Positions 1 to 7,931 of a stretch of DNA of 28,294 nucleotides are shown here, in pieces (the stretch's first letter is position 1; each line of letters begins with the position of its first letter). The stretch is from Branchiostoma floridae (Eukaryota; Chordata; Leptocardii; Amphioxiformes; Branchiostomatidae): assembly GCF_000003815.2 (NCBI RefSeq), contig NC_049982.1, positions 25,784,275-25,812,568 of the forward strand, in the 5' to 3' direction. The notes beneath the pieces were generated by a model, which worked only from the letters and a program-made list of their open reading frames with translations, did not search any database and had not been told where the DNA came from. Made by a program: the position numbers and the translations under genes.

Positions 1-2384
1 CTGGAGGATAACCGCTAACCGCTAAGCGAACCCTTCGGTAACCGCAAAAAAGCGACCTCTTACGATCGGACTTCCGAAATTTCAAACAAAATGTGCGTTA
101 CTTTCAAAACTTGAATATCAAAGTAAAACCCGTGGGCAAAAGGTAAAAAGTGATTTGAGTACCCAAAATTACTTTGTAACTTTTCTACATACGAATGAAG
201 GCTCACCTGGGGGATAACCGCTAACCGCTAAGCGAACCCTTCGGTAACCGCAAAAAAGCCCTTACGATCGGACTTCCGAAATTTCAAACATAATGTGCGT
301 TACTTTCAACACTTGAATATCAAAGTAAAACCCGTGGGCAAAAGGTAAAAAGTGATTTGAGTACCCAAAATTACTTTGTCACTTTTCTACATACGAATGA
401 AGGCTCACCTGGGGGATAACCGCTAACCGCTAAGCGAACCCTTCGGTAACCGCCAAAAAGCGACCCCTTACGATCAGACTTCACAAATTTCAAACAAAAT
501 GTGCGTTACTTTCAACACTTGAATATCATAGTAAAACCCGTGGGCAAAAGGTAAAAAGTGATTTGAGTACCCAAAATTACTTTGTAACTTTTCTACATAC
601 GAATGAAGGCTCACCTGGGGGATAACCGCTAACCGCTAAGCGAACCCTTTGGTAACCACAAAAAAGCGACCCCTTACGATCGGACTTCCGAAATTTCAAA
701 CAAAATGTGCGTTACTTTCAAAACTTGAATATCATAGTAAAACCCGTGGGCAAAAGGTAAAAAGTGATTTGAGTACCCAAAATTACTTTGTAACTTTTCT
801 ACCTACGAATGAAGGCTCACCTGGGGGATAACCGCTAACCGCTGAGCGAACCCTTCGGTAACCGCAAAAAAGCGTTCCCTTACGATCGGACTTCCGAAAT
901 TTCAAACAAAATGTGCGTTACTTTCAACACTTGAATATCATAGTAAAACCCGTGGGCAAAAGGTAAAAAGTGATTTGAGTACCCAAAATTACTTTGTCAC
1001 TTTTCTACATACGAATAAAGGCTCACCTGGGGGAAAACCGCTAACCGCTAAGCGAACCCTTCGGTAACCGCAAAAAAGCGACCCCTTACGATCGGACTTC
1101 CGAAATTTCAAACATAATGTGCGTTACTTTCAACACTTGAATATCAAAGTAAAACCCGTGGGCAAAAGGTAAAAAGTGATTTGAGTACCCAAAATTACTT
1201 TGTCACTTTTCTACATACGAATGAAGGCTCACCTGGGGGATAACCGCTAACCGCTAAGCGAATCTTTCGGTAACCGCAAAAATCGACCCCTTACGATCGG
1301 ACTTCCGAAATTTCAAACATAATGTGCGTTTCTTTCAACACTTGAATATCATAGTAAAACCCGTGGGCAAAAGGTAAAAAGTGATTTGAGTACCCAAAAT
1401 TACTTTGTAACTTTTCTACATACGAATGAAGGCTCACCTGGGGGATAACCGCTAAGCGAACCCTTCGGTAACCGCAAAAAAGCGACCCCTTACGATCGGA
1501 CTTCCGAAATTTCAAACAAAATGTGCGTTACTTTCAACACTTGAATATCATAGTAAAACCCGTGGGCAAAAGGTAAAAAGTGATTTGAGTACCCAAAATT
1601 ATTTTGTAACTTTTCTTTATACGAATGAAGGCTCACCTGGGGGATAACCGCTAACCGCTAAGCGAACTCTTCGGTAACCGCAAAAAAGCGACCCCTTGCG
1701 ATCGGACTTCCGAAATTTCAAACATAATGTGCGTTACTTTCAACACTTGAATATCAAAGTAAAACCCGTGGGCAAAAGGTAAAAAGTGATTTGAGTACCC
1801 AAAATTACTTTGTAACTTTTCTACATACGAATGAAGGCTCACCTGGGGGATAACCGCTAACCGCTAAGCGAACCCTTCGGTAACCGCAAAAAAGCGACCC
1901 CTTACGATCGGACTTCCGAAATTTCAAACAAAATGTGCGTTACTTTCAACACTTGAATATCATAGTAAAACCCGTGGGCAAAAGGTAAAAAGTGATTTGA
2001 GTACCCAAAATTACTTTGTCACTTTTCTACATACGAATGAAGGCTCACCTGGGGGATAACCGCTAACCGCTAAGCGAATCTTTCGGTAACCGCAAAAAAG
2101 CGACCCCTTACGATCGGACTTCCGAAATTTCAAACAAAATATGCGTTACTTTCAACACTTGAATATCATAGTAAAACCCGTGGGCAAAAGGTAAAAAGTG
2201 ATTTGAGTACCCAAAATTACTTTGTAACTTTTCTACATACGAATGAAGGCTCACCTGGGGGATAACCGCTAACCGCTAAGCGAACCCTTCGATAACCGCA
2301 AAAAAGCGACCCCTTACGATCGGACTTCCGAAATTTCAAACATAATGTGCGTTACTTTCAACACTTGAATATCATAGTAAAACT
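1..2384. repeat. 206-bp satellite array, about 11 full units plus a truncated one
   Basis: Units begin (at the ggataacc motif) near 6, 212, 414, 620, 826, 1032, 1238, 1443, 1642, 1848, 2054 and 2260. The period is 206 bp except for one 202-bp unit (4-bp deletion near 256), one 205-bp unit and one 199-bp unit (1443-1641) that has lost one of two adjacent AACCGCT heptamers. The last unit stops after about 125 bp. The units are very similar and differ at a few recurring sites (aaaatg/cataatg, caaagt/catagt, tgtaac/tgtcac). Window base 1 is already inside a unit, so the array continues to the left. Short open frames inside it arise from the repeat and show no protein family. Confidence 0.97.
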
Positions 2385-2404
2385 TTTATGTTTTACTATG
2401 ATAT
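2369..2404. repeat. Hairpin at the satellite array boundary
   Basis: A perfect 15-bp inverted repeat (2369-2383 against 2390-2404) surrounds the 6-base loop ttttat. The left arm is array sequence, ATATCATAGTAAAAC. The right arm is its reverse complement and lies at the point where similarity to the array ends. Confidence 0.9.
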
Positions 2405-2851
2405 ATACCTGTCTTCTTTGTATGGTAAGGTTTGGTGCGAATGGTATTTTGTAATTACCAGATACTTTTCTCTAAAGAGCTCTTATCTTGTTTCTGTGAA
2501 GGTAGTGGCGTGGACGCATCCTGTGTTGAATTGACATACCAATTCTATTGCGACGGGATTGAAAGGAAATTCTTGTGCCTGAAGATTTGACAGATGAAAC
2601 TAATTTAATACAGCTATTCTCAGCATCTAGTAGTAGTCATTTACTGACATTGTCTTGTTATCAGTCGTACTCTTATACGGATCAAATCCAACAAAGTATA
2701 GTCTATTGGCACATTAATGAATGACAACATTACACCAACTGTTTAATCCAACGTTACAATAACCTTCATTTACAACACAGTATTCGTTCACAGAATCTAG
2801 CCTAGTTTTGAAATACTGCCATGAAATACGGTGGCCCATAACAGCATTGCC
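2405..2851. other. Unannotated gap
   Basis: This is unique-looking, moderately AT-rich sequence between the satellite and the minisatellite. I see no credible exon, RNA gene or repeat in it. Confidence 0.6.
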
Positions 2852-3130
2852 GAGAGCGGCTGGCGGAGGTAAAGGAGAGCGGCGCGTGGAGGTGCGGAGA
2901 GCGGTGTGCGAAGGTGCGGAGAGCGGACCGTGTGCGAAGGTGCGAAGAGTGGCGCGCAGAGGTGTGGAGAGCCGCGTGAAAAGGCAACGGAGAGCGGCGC
3001 GCGGAGGTGTGGGGAGCGGCGGGCGGAGGCAACGGGGAGTGGCGCGCATGTGTGGAGAGTAGCGAGCGAGGGTAACGGAGAGAGGCGTGGCAAAAGTAAC
3101 TGAAGGGAGAGCTGCGCGAGATGATAACGA
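2852..3130. repeat. GC-rich, purine-rich minisatellite, about 12 units of 22-23 bp
   Basis: Degenerate units follow the pattern GAGAGCGGCGCGCGGAGGTG plus 2-3 bases and repeat about 12 times, with some units carrying CAACG in place of GTGCG. The plus strand is strongly purine-rich. The lack of stop codons in the unit leaves three minus and two plus frames open at once. That is a composition effect, so I do not call a gene here. Confidence 0.85.
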
Positions 3131-3764
3131 ACAGCGACGACATTGTCCATGAAGATCATCAATATTTGTTCTTCCTGTCTTAATTCCTGTACATGATATG
3201 TTCTCTTAACTTGAAATTTTATCAGTGTTGGTCTTCTTTATCAAAGATGAACCGAAATTTCCATCCAAAAATGGTACCTAAATTTTAACAGATTAACTCC
3301 AACTACTTGCAATTTGTCAAATTATTAATAACGAGCACCGCTTCCCACAGATTCTAAACATGATTATTTTCTGCTTTGATGGAAGTCTTTATCTCGCCAA
3401 AATTTGCAATTGGCCCCAAATATCAACGAAAATTCTCGCTTTTACATGACTCTTCTTGTTTTAGAATCTATTTGTTTTAGGGATTTATAATTTTTAGTAA
3501 AGTGTCGACAAAAATGTGAAAAAATCATATGACATTTCTCGCTCTCATTGACCTATAATTTAGAATCGAGGGGAAATGGGCCCCACTGCGCTGATTAACG
3601 GTAAAAATTTGCAACAACCGCAGATATACGTCATACGGGTTTAAACTACGACTACGTCAAATCCGATGAAACAGCGCCGAATAAGGTTCGAATTTTGCCG
3701 AACATATGGGATATTTTTTTATCTCGAATTTGATCAACGTGCCGAGTTCTTAATCAGTATCAAT
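3131..3764. other. Unannotated gap; downstream flank of the GPCR gene
   Basis: The receptor's 3' UTR (minus strand) should lie in the right part of this stretch. I find no AATAAA or ATTAAA on the minus strand within it. Two TACGTCA motifs (3626-3660 region) resemble half CRE sites. No exon or repeat is evident. Confidence 0.5.
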
Positions 3765-5120
3765 TTAGTCTACTTCTACGATGGCAAGATCTTCACTCTT
3801 TGTTTTGAAAGAGACTGCTTGTGGCCTTGCCGCAGCCTGGTGAAACACAGTTTTGCTGTGTCCTGTGGCCGGCTGTGTTGCTGACACAATGTTTTGTTCA
3901 TGCCCAAACGCAGCACCTATCTGTAGATTCGGGGCATCGCCGTGTACGGGCTGGTGTGCGTCTTGTGGACTCACGTGGTTTCCCCGTATCATGGTTACAA
4001 GTGCGACGGAGACAGCCACAATCTTTTCCCAAATTGCCTGCTTCAAGTCTGGCAAGCGGAAGATACTCACGATCGGATTGATGACAGCGTTGAGGGCCAG
4101 GAACACTAAGAAGAAGTGTGATCCACCCGGAAGTGGGCACTCCTCTACATGAGAACTACATATCGAGGCGAGCACAAGCGGTACGATCAGGAAGATGAAT
4201 GCCACCACTACATGGATCAGAACTGTCCGTGCCTTCTGCACGCTTTTTTGGAATTTTCTGTCTGCTTCATTCTGTACAGCGTTAACATTCTGAGGCTGGT
4301 TAACTCCAGCCACATTTTGTGCAGGATTATTGCCTTGAAGGGGCTGTACCTCCCCTGCTTGACCAAGCCTGTTCTTTCGGCGTTTTCTGATTGCCATGTA
4401 CACACTGGCGTTTGTGAACACCATAATACAGCCGAAAGGGACGATTATGCTGGCTAAGAGAACAAAGAAGGGCCGGAAGAAGAAGTTATAGCACTCGGCT
4501 GATGCCGGCATGTCCAGACAGTTCCAACCCATGCTTGGTGAGAAATCTAACAGAGACAGAACAACCCATGAAGAGACAATAGTGATAATTGCGTTACGCT
4601 TGGCAGTGTGAGCATGAGTGTGGAAATATATTGGATGCCTTACAGCAACATAGGATTCAACAGACATCAGAGCCAGAGCAGATGCAGACATGACCTGACT
4701 ATGAATGATTAAAGATAGAACATTCATCAAGGCATACAGTCCAGACAAACCTGCCCCCTTTCCCACCCAAGCCGCATTTCGACACAAAACGCCAACGGCC
4801 GCAAGAATGTCCGACACAGCAAGGTTGGCCAAATGGAAATAGATCGTTTTGCGGAGTTTTCGTGTGCCAATGATTCCCCAGAGCATAGCAGCATTAGGGA
4901 TGATGATGAGAATACCTGTCAGTCCGTAGATGACTTTAGTTCCCGTTGTCAACTCTTCAAGAGACTCGTACACGGAGCAGGCAGCTTCAGCTTGGTTGAA
5001 GGACGCGGTCTCGTTTTGTAGGTGCCACAGCATGCAGGGAAGCCACCTGTTAAACCTGTCAACTGATGACGTATCTCCACTGGGAAGTAATGCCAGGACA
5101 GAGGTACTGTTGTTGAACAT
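3765..5120 (-). CDS. Rhodopsin-family GPCR, S1P/LPA (EDG)-like, with degenerate microswitch motifs
   Basis: Single-exon 451-codon receptor for the plasma membrane. The frame is open back to 5141 but begins there with TTG; the first ATG is at 5120, with a purine at -3. The extracellular N terminus has NNS/NST and NET glycosylation sequons. TM1 has the conserved Asn (IPNAAML), TM2 has LAVSD with Asp104, and TM4 has Trp185. The second extracellular loop reads GWNCL and has a second Cys nine residues on, as in S1P/LPA receptors; the usual TM3 Cys is absent, which is also typical of that group. Unusually, the DRY position reads ESY (residues 155-157, no Arg), the CWxP position reads LIVP (no toggle Trp), and NPxxY reads NPIVS (348-352, no Tyr). 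The third intracellular loop is Gln/Asn-rich. The GPCR call is firm. The lipid-receptor subgroup is inferred from the loop motif, and the ligand is unknown. Gene start and end show no frameshift. Confidence 0.93.
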   Translation of the reverse strand: MFNNSTSVLALLPSGDTSSVDRFNRWLPCMLWHLQNETASFNQAEAACSVYESLEELTTGTKVIYGLTGILIIIPNAAMLWGIIGTRKLRKTIYFHLANLAVSDILAAVGVLCRNAAWVGKGAGLSGLYALMNVLSLIIHSQVMSASALALMSVESYVAVRHPIYFHTHAHTAKRNAIITIVSSWVVLSLLDFSPSMGWNCLDMPASAECYNFFFRPFFVLLASIIVPFGCIMVFTNASVYMAIRKRRKNRLGQAGEVQPLQGNNPAQNVAGVNQPQNVNAVQNEADRKFQKSVQKARTVLIHVVVAFIFLIVPLVLASICSSHVEECPLPGGSHFFLVFLALNAVINPIVSIFRLPDLKQAIWEKIVAVSVALVTMIRGNHVSPQDAHQPVHGDAPNLQIGAAFGHEQNIVSATQPATGHSKTVFHQAAARPQAVSFKTKSEDLAIVEVD

Positions 5121-6018
5121 GGCGGTGCTGATTCTGTTCAACAGCAGCCTAAGTGTTGGACTTCATCAAGGTGTGAGATCACGCACAGTGGACTTCTGTC
5201 GTACCCTTGGTAACAAGAAGGACAGGGAGAGTTAGAATGTATCCGTACTTTATCAACGAAAGATGAGAATGAGATGTTTTAGAAGATATGGTGCGCCATC
5301 TCATTTGCAATTGACAACTTCACAAGTGGCTAGTCAACGGATGGAGAGCTGTAATCCACTCCGAGAAAGAGAGAGAGAGGAAGGGAGAGATTGACCAGGA
5401 AGGTTCCGGTTCGGAATTTGAATTCAGAAATGACCGGACGAAGTAGTCCGTGAATGTAAGATCTAAATCATAGGTCACCACCCTAGTTTTGGCTGTCAAT
5501 TTTTCGGCTACCACTTCAGCAGTGTATAATCTTATTTCTTCCCCCAAACGAAGAAAAAGTTCTTCGTAGCGTTTTCTAGTGGCGCAGATTTAAAAAAAAC
5601 GCGGTTTCGTCGCCTGATTACCCAGATCGTACGTTCTATTTGCGTTGTGGGTATACCGGTGTTTTAGCGCAACGTATCGGATAACCTTTCTTCCTTTTTC
5701 TTCAGCATACAGAGGAAATCTTGGCATTCCTTGCCATATTAGTCATCATCACATAAAAACTAATTTTCCATATAACGGCCTGTAAAAAACACCAAATAAT
5801 CAGCAATTTTTTGGAATATTATTCTATGGATGGTTTTTACCAAAAATAGCATTTCTACAGAAAATGTCAACTGAGTCTGTCAGTCAGCAACAAGGCACCT
5901 TTTTCTATCGGAAACATTGAATTTTCGGGAAAACGATGTTTTGAGAAGCGCTTAGCGCTTTTCTGAGAGACGGTCAAATCGGCCCAAATTCGTAAAAAAA
6001 CTCCGAACCGAGACCGAA
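5121..6018. other. GPCR 5' flank and gap
   Basis: The receptor's 5' UTR and promoter (minus strand) should lie in the first few hundred bases. A (GA)n-rich tract lies at 5363-5390. A near-palindrome AAGCGCTTAGCGCTT lies near 5946. No exon, RNA gene or transposon end is recognisable. Confidence 0.5.
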
Positions 6019-6095
6019 AGGCAGGAGAATGAGAGAGGGAGAGAGAAAATGAGACAGGGAAAGAGAGATTGAGAGAGATTGAGAGCTACAGAGAT
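6019..6095. repeat. GA-rich low-complexity tract
   Basis: An imperfect run of GAGA/GGGA/TGAGAG units about 75 bp long, on the plus strand. Confidence 0.8.
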
Positions 6096-6551
6096 AAAAG
6101 TACACTTACGTATACAACTTTTGGACATCGGTGCAGGCAGCTTCCTTCAACCCATCTCTATACAAGGATGTCTAACCCGCGTGAGACGGAGACTGGCAGA
6201 TGAAAAACGGGCGGTTAGTGAGTGTGACTCTGGCACGGCTGTTGACAAGGTAAACTTCGGGCAAGAGGCAGAATGAGTCTGCCTCTCACTTTATCCAGAA
6301 GGTAATCCGCGCACTCTGTGTGAGGCAGGAAAATGTCACATGACCACATACGTCATTTTCTGTTTTCACTGTTACCATAGGCAACACGATAAGGCGACAC
6401 TGATTCCGTTTCATGGATGACATCATCCTCTGGAGAGCCCCAAAAAATGCGAGAGGGCAAACAGAAAAATAACAAGTCAGCCGAAACATGCATGAGTTAT
6501 ATTAGTGTCGGGCAGCACAGGCTAAGACAATGCGAGAAGGCATGCTGTGGT
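6096..6551. other. Unannotated gap
   Basis: No gene is seen. There is a perfect 9-bp inverted repeat AGAGGCAGA (6264-6272) / TCTGCCTCT (6278-6286) with a 5-base loop. Confidence 0.5.
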
Positions 6552-6805
6552 CGTCATTCGCATTCCTGTTATGAAAATTATTCATAGAAGAAGTTTCTGA
6601 AATCCTGCCTGCCGTATGAGTTTATAATGCTACAGACGTTATTTACATTCCTTTTATATAAATCAGTCATAAGATATTTTTTCTAATATCCTGCCCATTA
6701 TATGAGTTTTTGCGGCCGTCATTCACATTTCTGCCACACCTACATGTAGATCATTTGAAACAGCCATCTAACATCTGTGTAATTACAAATTCCTGCCTCT
6801 TATGA
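6552..6805. repeat. Three diverged tandem units of about 80-90 bp
   Basis: Each unit starts with a CGTCATTCGCATTCCTG-like segment (6552, 6637, 6717) and later carries an ATCCTGCC...TATGAGTTT-like segment (near 6602, 6687 and 6791). Spacings are 85 and 80 bp, and the third unit is longer. The units are well diverged, so the duplication is old. Confidence 0.6.
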
Positions 6806-7099
6806 GCTATTTGTTATTGCAAATACATACCCGAGGGCTCCGTGCAAAGTACAAGCAACGTATGTACATATGATATTGAACAATGTCGTGTTCTCAGAAA
6901 CTCCGTCCGACGTTATGCTATATTCTACAATATACATGTGCTAGTTTTGTTTGGTTTGACATCCTGTTTTAAGGCAATAGAAGACGAATTTGCCCACTTC
7001 TTTTATGATATCTGGGTTATTAGCCGTTTCAATGACTCAACGCTGTTTTATCATGGTCAGTAATAGTTACTTTCCAAGCAGAGGTTTATCTTTAACGTT

Positions 7100-7437
7100 T
7101 CTATTCATCTATTTATTTATTCAACTTCACAGATTATAAACAATCTATGGGGAGCCGGCAACAGAAAGCTGCTTTCTCTGCGAGTCCGATTAGAAGTTGA
7201 TCCACTCACACTGGGAAGACCCTTACTCTTTTCTATAAATGTGGTTGGTTCTTTAACTTGCTCGACGTGTAGCTTTACTCACTAATTACGGAACCGAAGC
7301 TAGATACGCATTTACAACACCTGAGTGAAGTGAGGAAAAGTTATGTTAAGTGACTTTCCCAAGGGAAGATCAGTGAGTTCGAACCCGGGACCACTTGTTT
7401 CTGAGCCGAATACTTTGCCGTTACGCCACACGATCCC
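7100..7437 (-). mobile_element. tRNA-derived SINE
   Basis: Read on the minus strand, the head has a pol III A box TGGCGTAACGG (7418-7428) and, 32 bp on, a B box GGTTCGAACTC (7375-7385). Then comes a body with CTTGGGAAAGTCACTTAAC, similar to conserved segments of many metazoan SINEs. The far end near 7100-7135 has an A/T-rich tail with repeated AATA units. The head boundary near 7437 and the tail boundary are approximate. I see no clear target duplication. Confidence 0.7.
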
Positions 7438-7510
7438 ACATACGTGAATAAAATTAGATAAGATAAGACCTTATTCAGTCAAATCGAGAAAGTTATTTCT
7501 CTTTTCAAGC

Positions 7511-7775
7511 GTACGGCCGCGTGGCGCGTTCGTACACACGATCCCTCGATCTCGGAAGATAAGCAACGCGCGGTCCGGACAGTGCTTGGATGGGGACCAA
7601 CCAAGGACGTCCCGGATTGCTAGCCTCACGAAGCTTTCCACGAAATCGGCTACCGGGGGTCCCGTGCTCGAGGAGGGGCCTCGACCACGTTAAACATCCT
7701 CATTACCCTCACTTTGGGCATCTACTGGCTGCAAAATACCCCCAATATTATTATTATTATTATTTTTAATTATTA
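7511..7775 (+). mobile_element. 5S-rRNA-derived SINE (SINE3-like)
   Basis: About 115 bp from 7511 aligns by eye with 5S rRNA. It keeps GATCTCGGAAG, an AAGATAAGC segment matching the 5S A box, and GTGCTTGGATGGGGACC matching the 5S C box, with a deletion in the first half. After 7625 the sequence is not 5S; it runs through a 110-bp body into an (ATT)n tail at about 7744-7767. This head-body-tail layout marks a retroposon, not a working 5S gene. It lies about 150 bp upstream of the BTB-kelch ATG, in the same orientation. Confidence 0.75.
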
Positions 7776-7821
7776 ACTCCTGCATAAAATCAGCATAACA
7801 CTGTATCTGGAGAATCAAGTT

Positions 7822-7863
7822 AGGTCAAAGTTCAAAGAAAAGAAGATGTTGGGTCAAAGTTCA
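7822..7863 (+). promoter_or_regulatory. Pair of DR1 nuclear-receptor-type motifs
   Basis: AGGTCAAAGTTCA (7822-7834) and GGGTCAAAGTTCA (7851-7863) are each direct repeats of an AGGTCA-type half-site spaced by one base. That is the DR1 layout bound by HNF4 or RXR heterodimers in animals. They sit 68-110 bp upstream of the BTB-kelch start codon. Function is inferred from motif and position only. Confidence 0.4.
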
Positions 7864-7931
7864 AACAGTTTTTCTCTGTGCCGGAGGAACGACCGTTTTT
7901 CTTCACTTCGGGCCACCAACCAGTGGTAGAT

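Noticed and set aside
649-1842. Open frames on both strands inside the satellite (60-74 residues)
   Set aside because: They repeat with the 206-bp unit, differ only through unit variation, and show no protein family.
2714-3162. Arg/Pro/Ser-rich proteins of 65-121 residues on both strands
   Set aside because: They arise from the GC-rich minisatellite, overlap in several frames at once, and have low-complexity content.
5121-5141. TTG start for the GPCR giving seven extra residues
   Set aside because: Nuclear animal genes rarely start at TTG. An ATG in good context lies at 5120 and upstream codons reach a stop without an ATG.
7511-7625. Functional 5S rRNA gene
   Set aside because: Part of the first half is deleted, several conserved bases differ, and a retroposon body and (ATT)n tail follow in place of a T-run terminator.
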